Below, piece after piece: positions 29,539 through 41,417 of a stretch of 64,000 nucleotides of DNA. Where the stretch lies: assembly GCF_010093595.1 (NCBI RefSeq), contig NW_022985450.1:231083-295082 (forward strand). The letters run 5' to 3'. This DNA comes from Mytilinidion resinicola (taxonomy: Eukaryota > Ascomycota > Dothideomycetes > Mytilinidiales > Mytilinidiaceae). A model generated the notes under the pieces. The model was not told the DNA's origin and ran no database searches. It saw nothing but the letters and a program-made list of their open reading frames with translations. Position 1 is the stretch's first letter. Each line of letters opens with the position of its first letter. Made by a program: the position numbers and the translations under genes.

Positions 29539-32500
29539 ATGATGACTCACAGGTTCTTGAAGAAGCTAGGCTCGAATTCAAACCTCGAATCGCGCGGATC
29601 ATTACCCTCAGATAGTCAATCGGACCTTACTAGCAGCAATTACATTGATCCACTGGGTTTGAAGGTCATACAGGATGATGATGCAGCACTTGCTGAGTAT
29701 GCTCTTCAGCGCTTTTTGATGTGCATGCTAACATTAGCTCAAGTGTCATTGCAATTCACGGACTGAATGGTCACTGGAAGGATACGTGGACTGATCCGGT
29801 CAGTCACAAGTTTTGGCTCCAGGACTTTTTGCCCAAGGCCATTCCAAAAGCACGTATCATGTCATACGGGTACGATGTGAGCACGCACTCGCCTCAACCG
29901 ATACCACAGCAGACCGTGTACGACCATGCGCAGGATTTTGTGAGTAAGCTGGTACAGATGCGAACACGATCAAAGGTCTGTGGGAATCCCCAATATCAGC
30001 GTCAGATATTGCCAACTCTTATGTGTTACAGACTACAGAACGTCCCATTATCTTCGTAGCATACAGCCTTGGGGGGATTGTACTAAAGAGCGTACGTAGC
30101 TATCCTTACATGTGGGTGCCTTCTACTAATATGAGTAACATAAAGGCATTGATACATTCCCACAACGCATCGGCAAGTCATCTACCTCATCATAGGCCTA
30201 TCAAAGCCTCCACGTACGCCGTTCTTTTCATTGGAACACCGCAGCAGGGTGTCGATGGCACAACTATAGCTTCATTGGTGTTGGGTGTTGGGTCGCTCTT
30301 TGTGCACACAATTTCCAGATACTACAAGGCATTGAACAGGGACTCGGAGTGGTTGCAGCAGCAATGCTCAACCTACCTGTCTATTAGCATGGACTTTGTG
30401 ACGAAATGCTTCTACGAGACGAAGAAAACAGCCACGAAAGCGGGTCAATTTCAACATGTACGCCCCTCCATTCTAGTCTTACTCACTGCTTGTGAATTTG
30501 TGTTGACATCAGTAGATTGTTCCCAAAACTTCCGCAGTCCTTCCAGGCGCTGTGAACAATGAGTCGATTGGTATCCACAAGGACCATTTGACATTAGTCA
30601 GGTTTGCTCACGAGGATGATGAGGACTTTAGAAATGTCTCAGAGACCATATCCGACCTGGTGGAGGAAGCTCCTACAAAGATTGCGGATGTCTGGTCCCG
30701 CGAGAGAGAGATCATAAGTGGGTGATCAAAGAATTATTTGTGACTAATAGGGCGCCGCGTAGGTGAGCTTACACCGTATATAGGGATAGGAACTTACAAG
30801 CCTCCCTTTTCCGTTCCTTTCTCCCAAGACCCGAAATTTGTTGTACGACAAGCTTTGGCAGAACGCTATTCAGACTTCTTCAGCAGGACAAAGCTCCATA
30901 AACGTCTCGCTCTCTTTGGCCGAGGAGGCACAGGGTATGAGAGCCACAAGGGTCCTCCGATCTCATAATCATAGCTAATTCGATCGTAGGAAAACGGCTC
31001 TCGCAATCGAATTGGGCTATCAGTTCAAAATCTTTTTTCTCTCTACTGCAGTCTTTTGGGTGCACGCCGGAAGCCGCACCCGCTTCGAACAGGGCTTTTC
31101 TCAAATCGCGGATGACCTTCAAATCCCAGAACGAGATGAGCCCGATAAAAACGTTATGCTCTTAGTGGCAAACTGGCTGAGCAGGCCGAATATGGCACCC
31201 TGGCTTCTGATACTCGACAATGCTGACGACGTCACTATTTTCTTCGATCCAGACCACCAGGAAGACGAAGAAGAGCTCTCAAAATACATTCCCCAAAGTC
31301 CGCAAGGTGCCGTTATCGTCACTACCAAGAACAAACGTGCCGCAGCAGTTCTTTGCGACAGCGACAATATCTTGGAAGTACCGCCAATGACCCCGGAAGA
31401 AGCGCGCAGTCTTCTGCAAAAGAGACTTGGTCGTGAAATTGAGACGGATAATACCGTCGATGAGTTTCTCCGGGAGCTAGAATATCTTCCTCAATCCATA
31501 ACTCAAGCAACGGCATTCATGGTATACAATTCGATTGAGGCGGATGCATACCTGATTTTGCTAAAGAGCGAGTCGGAGCAGATGCAGCTCCTGGAGGAGC
31601 CTTATGCGGATCTGCGCAGAGACAGGCAAGTGCCAAACTCCATAATCGCCAGCGGAAAACTCTCGTTCAATCAGATTGAGCGAGAAGATCCAAAAGCTAT
31701 AAAGGTCTTGTCGCTCATTAGTGTTATCGATCACCAGGCAATCCCGCAGTCTCTGCTTGACGAAGCATTCGAATATAGGCCCCTCGAATCTACAAGATCC
31801 ATGGGCACGCTGAAAGCGTTCTCTTTACTGGTACCGCATAAGGATAACGCGAACTATGATATGCACCGATTGGTTCATATGTCGATCCAGGCGTGGCTCA
31901 AGTCAAGTCAGGCGCTCAAGGAATGGCAGCAGATGGCTGTTAGACTCCTAGCGAGATGCTTTCCTTCGTCGGACTTTGAGATGTGGGCACTCTGTTCTGC
32001 ATACCTTTCTCATGCCGACGTTGTCTTGAGATACTCTACTGATGGCTTACCTGATCGTATGCTCCAAAGAGGTTCAATATTGGTGAAAACGGCAGCGTTT
32101 CTAGATCGAAGAGGTCACTACACACGCTCAGAGACTCGAATTCAAGAATCTTTGTCCCTACGCGAGAAGATTTTAGGGCCCGAACACGAAGAGACCTTGG
32201 TGGTCATTCAGCAGTTTGCAGTGAATCTCCGGTATCGTGGCAAATTCGAAGATTCCGAGCGAATGTGCCTTCGAGCACTTGATGCACGAGAACGCCTGAA
32301 CGGAAACTCCCACCCAAAAACCGCCGCAGTCCTCAATGACCTCGGCATCTTGCTCAGGAACCGCGGAAGATGGACAGAGGCTGCTTCAATGCACCGCCGA
32401 GCTTTAGAAGCACGCAAGAAAAATCTCGGCGGAGAACACCGTCGTACCATTGAAAGTACTGTTTCTCTCTCGGCCGTGCTATGGCACCTAGGCCAAAACG

Positions 32501-33309
32501 AAGAAGCGGAGATACTCAATATTCGTGCTATTGAAGCTTTCCAACACACATTGGGGACGAAACATCCAGAAACTCTGACGGTCGTCAATAATATAGCCAA
32601 CACCTTGTGGAGCAAGGGGTTCCTAGAGAAGGCGGAAGAGATGTTTAATGAAGTGATTGAGGCTCGCGAAGCCATACTTGGAGAGGAACACCCAGACACT
32701 CTGACAACTTGCAGCAACCTGGGCGCTTTATACTGGCAAATGAAACAGTTCGAAAAATCTGAAACGATAAGTCGACAGGTTCTAGAGCTCAGATCATCGG
32801 TGCTGGGCCCCGAACACGTGGACACCATAACCAGCATGAACAACTTAGCCATGGCCATCAGGGGTAAAGCGAAAGCAAGCCAGGACACCACAAATCTGAA
32901 CGAGGTCGCATCACTTTTGCGCGAAGTAATATCAGCTAGGTCAAAGGCCTTGGGTCCGGACAGCCCAGATGCCTTGGGTGCCGTGAACAACCTGGCTCTC
33001 ACATTGAGGGACATGGGAAGTTTCGAAGAGGCGGAAGCCATGTTTCGACGCACAGTAGCAGGCTTAGAGAAAGTCGCTGGGGTGGAGCATCCGAACACTC
33101 TTTCCTGCTTTGCGAATCTTGCGACCGTCCTTCAGGAGAAGGAACGCTTCGAAGAAGTGGAATCATTGTTTCGTAAATGCCTCAAGGGCAGGATAAAAAC
33201 ACTTGGAGAGAACCACTTCAAAACACAAGAGGTATCCAAGCAGCTGGAAAACCTGCTTAACACTGAACAAATTGTCATAAAGGAGAGGATATCAGCTTTT
33301 GGAGCGTGA
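29539..33309 (+). CDS. NLR-type protein: alpha/beta hydrolase, NB-ARC, TPR
   Basis: Seven exons join in phase to 1153 aa; introns are 29697-29737, 29976-30031, 30092-30145, 30458-30515, 30718-30762 and 30935-30989. The N-terminal hydrolase domain (about residues 54-240) has VIAIHGLNGHWKDTW and the nucleophile elbow VAYSLGG (Ser about 144), like the SesB-type domain of fungal NLRs. NB-ARC follows: P-loop FGRGGTGKT (Lys about 382, with an intron inside the motif), Walker B LLILDNAD, and VIVTTKN. The C-terminal half is a tandem of kinesin-light-chain-like TPRs (about residues 740-1140) of roughly 42 residues with NNLA/EAE and LGxEHPxT signatures. Fungal proteins of this plan act in non-self recognition and incompatibility: ligand sensing by the repeats, oligomerisation by NB-ARC, execution by the N-terminal domain. 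No break is seen; the gene looks intact. Confidence 0.9.
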
Positions 33310-33484
33310 TAACGAGGTATAGAGGTATGTTGACACGCGGAAAAGCTGCGCTGGACAAAGAACTGTTAATGTTAACATATTCTAAAGTTACTCCACAAGC
33401 CAGCCGGCCACCCAAGCGAGCTGGCCACCCATCTGAACCCTTTATCTCTACTCGCAATACATATATACCCTGCACCCCTGCACC

Positions 33485-34117
33485 CTAAATCCACCCTCCA
33501 CCTCCCCAAAGACCCCTACCCCCCTCCACCCTTCCCCCCCGCCGTCCTCCCACCGTCCTCTCCACACTCCCACTACTCCCCGGCCTTACCATCAGCGCCG
33601 GAAACGCGCAGAACCCCTCCGCCGCGCTCGCCCACGCCGTCGCGCACGTCGCGCACTGGTGCTGCGTTTGGTGGAGGTCGGCTTGCCCCGGCGCCGACAG
33701 CGTGAGGCGGTGCATGACGACGCCGCAGCGCGGGCAGCGGAGATGCTGCTCCATGACGACGGTGCGCGAGGTGGTCGCGGGGCTGTACAGCGGGGGCGCG
33801 CGGTAGAGGCGTGGTGTGGATGTGGGGGTGTGGGAAGGGGTGCTGCCATGGTTGCGCGAGCTTTTGGTGTGGGTGGTGGAGGGAGACGTGCTGTATGTGT
33901 TGGGCGGCTTTGGCGGTAGATGCATCGGGTGGTTCGCCGCGGCGGCAGGCCGGGGGGCTGGCGACACGGGGAGAGAGGGGGTTGACGAGGCGTGTGGGTG
34001 GTGCTGTTGCGGCTGCGCGTGGGGTCTGGGTTGGTGGCTCTGGCGGCGGTTTTGGGGTGGGAGTCGTAGACTTTCGGTATAGAGGAGCCAGAGGTGCAGG
34101 GAGAGAGCGTCGGACAT
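33485..34117 (-). CDS. Small protein with a C-terminal zinc ribbon
   Basis: 210 aa from ATG 34117 (MSDALSLHLWLLYTESLRL). A short helical start is followed by about 100 residues of Pro/His/Gln/Ser low complexity. Then comes a compact Cys-rich unit, LRCPRCGVVMHRL...HQCATCATAW (about residues 127-165), giving two CxxC knuckles spaced as in zinc ribbons, and a Gly/Arg-rich tail. Function unknown; nucleic-acid binding is possible. Strong GC skew makes the other frames on both strands appear long as well, but this one alone holds a Cys4 motif and a sensible start. Confidence 0.6.
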   Translation of the reverse strand: MSDALSLHLWLLYTESLRLPPQNRRQSHQPRPHAQPQQHHPHASSTPSLPVSPAPRPAAAANHPMHLPPKPPNTYSTSPSTTHTKSSRNHGSTPSHTPTSTPRLYRAPPLYSPATTSRTVVMEQHLRCPRCGVVMHRLTLSAPGQADLHQTQHQCATCATAWASAAEGFCAFPALMVRPGSSGSVERTVGGRRGGRVEGGRGLWGGGGWI

Positions 34118-34558
34118 AGGGGTATAGTGGAAGATGCGGGAGCACGGTGGGCACAGGGGGTATCTGGGGTTATGGTTATGGTGGTCACGGAAGTAAAGCT
34201 TACTAGTGGGTGGTGAATGAATGAGTATTTCTTAGGGCTATTTTCTTAGTTTCAGGGCTGCGTCTACAGCGAGTGATGATGTTACGTGTGTTAGGGATAG
34301 TTCGCAGCTGGTGCTGGACATCTTGCTGCCGCGCTGTGGCTCTTGATGTGAGGGGCGCGGTGGCTTAATGTGGTTGGTGGTGGTGCCAGCACGCTGCCGC
34401 GTCGGGGTCTGCAGTGTCGTTAGGGGAAGGGGGCGGTTATTTACTTACAGCAATCGTGTTTAGCATGTCGTCTTCTCCTATCCTTCTTCATGGGAGTAAA
34501 GATTTCCGTCTCGACTTGCCCCAGATAAGGACGCTATTGTTACGCTGAACTCACACGT
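34118..34558. other. Intergenic stretch
   Basis: Promoter side of the zinc-ribbon gene; nothing else seen. Confidence 0.35.
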
Positions 34559-34840
34559 TCAGCACATCCCTATCAGCGGACGCTGGCTTCCTCTAACTCT
34601 TATCCCAAACACCATCCGATTTCTGATATGATACATATCCAAAGACCCGGTCATCGCAGACCCGATCTCCGCTGTGCCGCCCGCACTCGAGACCGTGGGG
34701 TCCAGCTTCGCAGACTTCGGCTCTACGATGAGAGCTTTCGGGGATTTGACTGCAGCACCTGTTTGGGCAAATTCGTCATTCTCTCGGAAAGGAGGGAACT
34801 GCGTGAGGGAACGGAGTGGGTCGGATGTGGATTTACTCAT
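34559..34840 (-). CDS. Possible small protein next to a His-Gln-Gln repeat
   Basis: 93 codons from ATG 34840 (MSKSTSDPLRSLTQFPPF). The frame is open upstream through about seven HQQ triplets and a hydrophobic LLIAIL stretch, but has no ATG there, so the repeat is either a translated N-terminus reached by an upstream splice or part of the leader. A TATAAATA-type box on the same strand (34997-35005), about 160 bp upstream, supports transcription. No family recognised. Confidence 0.3.
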   Translation of the reverse strand: MSKSTSDPLRSLTQFPPFRENDEFAQTGAAVKSPKALIVEPKSAKLDPTVSSAGGTAEIGSAMTGSLDMYHIRNRMVFGIRVRGSQRPLIGMC

Positions 34841-34844
34841 CGCG

Positions 34845-34914
34845 TGCTGTTGATGCTGTTGATGCTGTTGATGCTGTTGATGCTGTTGATGCTGTTGATG
34901 CTGTTGATGCTCTA
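34845..34914. repeat. 9-bp microsatellite, about 7-8 units
   Basis: Near-perfect tandem copies of TGTTGATGC. On the minus strand this reads as (HQQ)n, (AST)n or (SIN)n in the three frames. Its unit length is a multiple of three, so length changes would keep the frame. Confidence 0.9.
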
Positions 34915-34996
34915 GAGGCTTGTGCTGATCCAGGATTGCGATGAGAAGAGTAGAAGAAAGGTGTGTTACAGAGGTTCAATCTGGTGGTATGGTTGG

Positions 34997-35005
34997 TATT
35001 TATAT
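34997..35005 (-). promoter_or_regulatory. TATA box (minus strand)
   Basis: ATATAAATA on the minus strand, placed suitably for the small frame at 34559-34840. Confidence 0.4.
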
Positions 35006-38000
35006 TCCGGGGTAATGAATTGTGCAGATGCAAATCTATAGGCGTCTGCACAATGAACGCTGTTCAATTTCTGTTGGTGAAAAAGTGAGTGAGGTTGTGT
35101 AAAGTATTAGCAATGTCGGCATTGTATAGACGAGCGTTCAAAGACCAACACAATGATTTTCATGCCAGATTTCGTTGATGCTATCAACTATGCGGTTGCT
35201 AAAACGAACTTTGAGTTGGCTATAGAGCTGGCTGTCATGAGTGTAAAATGGCTTGTGCAAAATCGCAGTCAGAGGATGTTCTCTCTCTGCTCACTGTCTT
35301 CCCTCAACTTTAGAGGCAGTGGTCTTAGCCGTCTAGATTTTCTTGGCTCATGAGCGTAAGATGTCAGAATTCTCGGCTTGCTGGTGGATGAGGCTTGATA
35401 TAGGGATCTCATGAGTCGAGAAGAAGCAGAGTGCGAGATAGGAAGTAAGCTAGGAAACATTTTACATCAAAAAGACACCTAGAATCTACGATACGTCTCC
35501 TTGAGGAAGGGAGAGAGAGATGACGGAAACAGTCACCTACTGGATCAAACACCGCCACCCTACCATCACCCACCTATGCAACCTTCCTCGTCACCCGCCC
35601 AGACTCCCTTGCCCTTCGCCGGCTACTCCCGTCGTCCCCTTAAAGCACGCCAAGCTCCGTATCTCCGCCAAGCCAACCACCACAATCTCCAAAACTCCGC
35701 CTTACGATTCCCATCTCGCACAACAGCGCTTGGCCAGGCGTACCTACCGCCGATCTCTTGGCCTGCGTTCCGTAGCTCCGCCAGTTCTTGGCAGGCGCGT
35801 GCCAAGGGGCGGACAAGATCGGATCTGGCGCATTGCCAAGGTCCATGCGAGACTTGAGACCTCGCTGGGCACCGCACTGACGCCGATACCCGTTTTTCTT
35901 GTCGTGCGGAGCCGTAGTTCGAATCTTGGGTGCATAACGATTGCCTAGATGGTGGCGCGGGAGCTAAGGGATGTCCCGCATGATGCTTTTCGTTCGGATC
36001 TAGGGCCGGTGTGGGTTTCCTAAGGCTTGGTAGTGACAAACTGGCCACGGTGGGCGATCTTTCGATAGTCCTTCGCGGGCGGATCGCCGCGGAATGGTTT
36101 GCATGAAGTTGATGGTGATGGTGGTGGTGGTATGGTGGTTGGGATATGTTGCAATCGATGGAGCTGGAGCTGGTTAAACGCCAAGCCCTGGCAGTATTCG
36201 TACGCGCTCCGTTTCGAGAAAGTCGTTAGGAGTTGTAGATGGATCGGCGATTCTTCAGATCAGCCGCGGCTGCTTCATCAGATGCCAGATCAACTCCGCA
36301 ATAATGCGTTGTCGTCGTCAGTCGGTGATGTGGTCAGTCTGGGGCGGAGTACGAGATGCCATGAAATTGACGTGTAGAACTGGGCGGTGGAGTCGCATCG
36401 AGTCTGCGTGTATGTGGGTAAGCCGCGCCTTACTTCGGACACCGAAACTATCCGCATTGACAGATACACGCACGAGTTGCTGTTTAGAGGATAGAGCTGG
36501 AGTACAAGTGTATCCCCAGGATTTGCCAAGCACCGACTTACGGGAGCGGAGGTCTACACGTCTCCTGATGACGACTGCCGAACGAAGAAGTAAGGAAATG
36601 ACGATGAGCAAAACGTATCATTGGACATGCTTTGTTGGCCTCAGAGCAAATGTTGAGAAGCTCATGCTGAAACCAAGTAACCTTGGATGCTATTGTTGGG
36701 CATGGGGCCGGTGGCCGCGCGCATGCGCCAGCCTTGATGCGGAGATCTTCGGACGACGATTCGCCAAGGCAATGGCGGACACGGCCAATTGATGTTCTCC
36801 TGTGGCAGGGTGACACGCTTGCAGGTGTGATTGCACACAAGAATGCTAACGCGGCTTGCGACTGTGAGGTACCAGGTAGCACCTCGTCTTCGCCCAAGGC
36901 ACAGCCGGGGATGGCGGAGCGATCACAGTGGAATTCTTGGCTGCCAAGGCCAGAGTTGCAGACGGGGTTGAGACCTGGAAATGAGACTCTGTCCATCTCT
37001 CCGGCGTCCGAAGCTCGAACTGCACACCCGGTTGTGCGGCCTCGGCGGCTCACAGTGACAACAGAGGAAACAACTCACGTGCGGAAAAACCTTTCATATG
37101 CATGCAGGCGTTATGCATGCAGCCATCACAGTGGAATGTGGAGAAGCGGTTGACTCGTGGGGGCCCGTAAAGCACGGGCCTATCACAGCCGGGGGTGCTC
37201 AAGAGGGCATTCTCTGCATTTTCGCTCCTCGGGACATGGAGGAAGCTCTTCACTAATGCAGGTGAGCTGTGGGGGATGAGCGGATGAACAGCCAGCCGGG
37301 CGCTGGAACACATCGACCGGTGAATGGGAATCGACCACAACGCAACCAGCAGAGCTGAAGCGTGAACGATGCTCGTACAGATTAGGTTTTGGCTCCACAC
37401 GCTAGAAAAAGCAGTCAGCTACCTAGAAACAGCAGTCCGTTGCGCTCCGGAGCCTCTTCGCGAGGAGTGAAAGGAGCCCGGCGCGTACACTGCATATCAA
37501 ACTACACACGCAGTACATGCTGATGTGGTCTCTCCTAATACACTTCCTACATGAGCCAAGAAGGCAGTTAGATTGAAGTCGGGGCCGTGCCCGGGCTCTG
37601 ATCGGTGAACATGGTCGAGATTGAGGCCGCTGGGTACACGACATGTGCGGGGTGCGAGAGTGCTGGCACTGTGGGGATCTTGTGCTCGAGAAACTTGCGG
37701 GCGTTCGGAATTGGGCAGCGCCAGTCGCTATGGAATCCAGCAGCCCTGGAATGAGCGGTGACAGTTGCGATGAAGCTGTTGGCTGTGATATACTGTAGGT
37801 GTAGCTTTCATGCCCGCCCTCGTCAATGCCCAAGGCACCCCTCATCGCCCCCACGCTCTTCTTTCCAGTCGCGAAGGGCGGGTAAGGAGCGTTCGGGACC
37901 CCAGAAGCAAGCCTTGAAAACAGCCGGGCTGGCGTCAAGCTGGGCCTGAGTCCACAACATAGAGTTTGCTGCTGCATGGCATGGTCGGACTCTGGCGAGG

Positions 38001-39326
38001 GTGTGAAGCGTCAGATATCGGCAAGGGAGCATCAGCAGACAGTCGTTCAGTCCAGGCGTGCGTACATGCTGAGGCGGCTGAGACGTCGAAACACAGGCTG
38101 GCGGTGTCTGGGAAAAGTGGCAGTCAATTCCGCCACCGTCTGAGGTGGCCCGAAAAGCTGAGGCTCGTTCAGACTGTGGTTTTATAGTTTTTGATAACGC
38201 ACCAGAGCATCCCAAGCAGTGCTGGGCAAGTGCACACAAGCCTAGAGAGTGCGTTTATCTAAAGCATGTGAGGTTTCATAAGAGCCACAGATTCGTCGAC
38301 TGCCACTTTTTGCTCAACGAACGCTGCCGGGGGAGATGTGTGCAGGACGGGAGGGGGATAATCGCGCAGCGTCATATCTCACCAAACAGGCGCCCACGAT
38401 CTCTCTGCTCGGGTCAGCTCTCTGCTGCTCCTGTCCTGTGGTCCTTACATAGTACTGTACAGCATGGAGAGCCCTGGCTGCTGCAGGCCGTCGACGCCGA
38501 GTGCCAGAAACGAAGCGCTGGCAGACGGCATGGGCAACGCTGCTTCGGGCAAGCCGGCGAGGGGCGGTTCGAGCAGCAGTCCCGGCGGTGGGGGCGATCC
38601 CGGCTATCGATCATCTGCAATTGCGCGAAATTCGGGGTGCTGGTCTTGCAGCGGGGTGCCAGGGTGCGTCTGAAGCCTCATCGCGGGTGGGCACTTAAGG
38701 CGGCCGGCAAGCCCAGCACACCAGCACACGCGGTTGACTCGGCGGCTGCAGCACTGCAAAACTCGCCTCGCCGTACGCCGAACGAGGCCGAAGCTCGCTG
38801 TCGGGCCTGGTTCACAGCTCGTCGTCCGATAAAGAAGCGCCGAGGCCGCCGCGCCCATAATCACAACCTCAGCGTCTCGTGGTCGGCATATGCTACCCGG
38901 CTTCGACGTCAAAGGCCTTGCCTTCCAAGCATCTTGGCAAGCTACACCAACCGTGGAAACACACCATCCGCCCCCGGCCTGTGTAAAAGCCTCGCAGACC
39001 CGCGCTCTGATCTTGCGCTCTGATGCGGCTTGCCACAATACAATAACACAGCTCTGAACACGCGTATGGCCTCAAAACGCATTCAATCCACCCTCCACAT
39101 CCACGACCCCCTCGACACCGTCCCGGCCCTACGCTTCTGCTCCACGAACCTCGCCTCTGCCTATCACCGCCCCAGTTCGTTACAGCGCGCGTAGTGATAG
39201 CAGTTCCAAGACCGCCCAGCCGGTGTCAGTCCGCCGCCGCAGTTCGAAACGGTTACACGGCCTGTGCAGACGCGTGCAGATCGCAATTGAGACCACCACA
39301 GCATCCCCACAACCGCCAAGAGTGCC
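35006..39326. other. 4.3-kb region without a convincing gene
   Basis: Many overlapping frames up to 292 codons (38145-39023, plus strand) are present, but they are Arg/Ser/Ala-rich with no motif, as expected from GC-rich non-coding DNA. A GGATCAAAC motif occurs at 35540 without the promoter layout of the 8.7-12.4 kb array. The last part is the promoter and leader of the kinase gene. Confidence 0.4.
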
Positions 39327-41417
39327 ATGGCTTCCATCCAAACTCAGCCGCTGATCGAGCCTCAGGGCCTCTCCGGCCTGGCTCCGTCGAGCGGCCATAA
39401 GACCGCACCCGTGGACGCCCTTCTGGAGGTCCAAAACTTCAGAGACTCCCGTCTGATCGACTGCCAAACCCCCATTCCCGAAGAAGACGAGAACAACGAA
39501 ACCGCAAGCGAGCCTCCGGAGCCCGTTACACCCACCAGCGACACCGCGCCACACCCTTTCGACCACGAAGGAACCGTCGACACCGCCGCCGGTATGCCTC
39601 GCGCTGAGACGAAGCTACGTCCTCTCGCAGCGACCCCTGCGCGACCTCAGCCGACCCCGCGTTCGCAGACCAGCACCTCCATCGACACGGCTCAACAGCC
39701 CAGGCAGGGTCTGGGGAAGCGCGTGGGCTCGTTTGTGCGGAATAAACTTCACCGCACCCCGTCTGCCGAGCCGCCGCAGCAGTTCTCCTTTATGACTACT
39801 GACGTCAGCGTCAGCAGCAATGAGAACAGCAACGGCAACGGACTCATGATCAAGACCCGCCGCTTGAGCTCCTTCTCCATCTCGGGCCGGAACACGCCCA
39901 AGTCCTCACAATCGAACACCCCGCCCTCACCTAGCTCGCCTTCGAGCACCATTTCACACGACCCGACGTTTGCTATGGAAAAGAACTCGAAACATTCACA
40001 GTCGTCCACCGCTCTCAGCGGCATGAATTCACCACGGCAAGCCCTAAGTTTTGGTCCGAAGGGGAATAGAAAGCCATCACAACATCCCCAGCGGGAGCGA
40101 TCCGCGTCGACCGACCAGATTCCGACACTCGTCAAGAAGGATGAAAACACTGTGGGCCTGATGGCGAATATTTTCACGGAGAAGGCAGCCGAGGGCGTCG
40201 GCATGAAGGCTCGCAAATTGAGCACGAGTTTACCGGACCAGTTCAACGTAGACCACGTCGAACTAGACAAGGAGTTCAAGAGCTCGAGTCTGATGCCTGG
40301 GAAGCGTGGGAAGCTGCTGGGAAAAGGCGCGACGGCACAGGTGCGCATCATGGCGCGGAAAGAGGCAGCTAATGGTGAAGAGCAGCTGGTTGCCGTGAAG
40401 GAGTTCCGCGACCGGATAAAAGATGAGAAAGAAGAAGACTACATCAAAAAGATCAAATCCGAGTACAGCATTGCCAAGAGCTTGCACCACCCCAACATCG
40501 TGGAAACGGTGCGCCTGTGCTATCACAATGGCAAATGGAACCATGTTATGGAATACTGCAACTACGGCGAGATCTACTCTCTGGTCGACCGAAAGCTCTT
40601 TGCCTCGGACGGCTACTACTCTCAAACCGACCGCCTCTGCCTCTTCAAGCAGCTGATCCGCGGAGTAGACTATCTGCACAGCCACGGCATCGCTCATCGG
40701 GACATCAAACTGGAGAATTTGCTGCTCAACAAAGACGGACATCTCAAGATCTCTGATTTCGGTGTTGCTGAGGTGTTCAGTGGTGAGCATCCAGGCCTTC
40801 GCGCCGCAGGAGGAGAGTGTGGAAAGAACATGGGCAAAGTGCGTTTATCGGCACCTGGAATCTGTGGAAGCATGCCCTATATTGCGCCCGAAGTCCTCGA
40901 CAAGGCGAACAGCTACGATCCTCGTCCTCTCGATGTCTGGTCCTGTGCCATCGTTTTCTTGACCATGACCTGCGGCGGCTGTCCCTGGGATGCTGCCCGG
41001 AAGGACGATGGCAACTATACCAAGTTCATTGAAGGTTGGGAGAAATGGCTCAAGAATCACCCCGACGGCCAACTCACCGATGGTGACGATGGGTATCCCA
41101 AATGTGGTATGCTCTTTGGCCTAATTGGCCCACCTCCCATCAAACGCCTCCTCTTGAAGATGTTGCACCCAATCCCGGCAAAGCGCATCGCAGTCCGCGA
41201 CATCGTAAAGCTCTCGTACTTCAAGAACATCGAGTGCTGCTGTCCCGAGAGCTTCGAGGACCAGACTTGCTGCATCGACGTATCGCAGGCCAAGAAGGGC
41301 TCCTCCAAGATGATAGCTCAAAAGAAACACCTGCATCGTCACATCCCCCCAAAGCCGGAGAAGCGCGTCACAAAGGTGTTCCAGCATCGCTTCGATATGG
41401 GTGAGGGCTGGAACTAG
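39327..41417 (+). CDS. HAL-type (NPR/Hal5 family) Ser/Thr protein kinase
   Basis: 696 aa, single exon, ATG 39327. Residues 1-320 are Ser/Thr/Pro-rich and likely regulatory. The kinase domain starts with LGKGATAQVRIM (about residue 331), then VAVKEF (ATP-binding Lys), the catalytic loop HRDIKLENLLL (Asp about 458), DFGVAE (about 476) and IAPEVL (about 518). It has the HAL-family insert between DFG and APE (GEHPGLRAAGGECGK, then KVRLSAPGICGSMPY) and HPIPAKRIAVRDI at the C-lobe end. Relatives (Hal4/Sat4, Hal5) stabilise plasma-membrane nutrient and potassium transporters and respond to salt and oxidative stress. All catalytic residues are present. Confidence 0.9.
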   Translation: MASIQTQPLIEPQGLSGLAPSSGHKTAPVDALLEVQNFRDSRLIDCQTPIPEEDENNETASEPPEPVTPTSDTAPHPFDHEGTVDTAAGMPRAETKLRPLAATPARPQPTPRSQTSTSIDTAQQPRQGLGKRVGSFVRNKLHRTPSAEPPQQFSFMTTDVSVSSNENSNGNGLMIKTRRLSSFSISGRNTPKSSQSNTPPSPSSPSSTISHDPTFAMEKNSKHSQSSTALSGMNSPRQALSFGPKGNRKPSQHPQRERSASTDQIPTLVKKDENTVGLMANIFTEKAAEGVGMKARKLSTSLPDQFNVDHVELDKEFKSSSLMPGKRGKLLGKGATAQVRIMARKEAANGEEQLVAVKEFRDRIKDEKEEDYIKKIKSEYSIAKSLHHPNIVETVRLCYHNGKWNHVMEYCNYGEIYSLVDRKLFASDGYYSQTDRLCLFKQLIRGVDYLHSHGIAHRDIKLENLLLNKDGHLKISDFGVAEVFSGEHPGLRAAGGECGKNMGKVRLSAPGICGSMPYIAPEVLDKANSYDPRPLDVWSCAIVFLTMTCGGCPWDAARKDDGNYTKFIEGWEKWLKNHPDGQLTDGDDGYPKCGMLFGLIGPPPIKRLLLKMLHPIPAKRIAVRDIVKLSYFKNIECCCPESFEDQTCCIDVSQAKKGSSKMIAQKKHLHRHIPPKPEKRVTKVFQHRFDMGEGWN

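Noticed and set aside
32208..33098. 296-codon minus frame
   Set aside because: Antisense shadow of the TPR repeats of the NLR.
35905..35930. AGTTCGAATCTTGGG resembling a tRNA T-arm
   Set aside because: No acceptor or anticodon stem pairing around it.
35520..35948. 142-codon plus frame starting after GGATCAAAC-like sequence
   Set aside because: No TATA/E-box layout like the 8.7-12.4 kb modules, no motif, and competing frames of equal length on both strands.
38145..39023. 292-codon open frame on the plus strand
   Set aside because: Arg/Ser/Ala-rich, no motif, overlapped by other long frames on both strands in GC-rich DNA, and placed where the kinase promoter should be.
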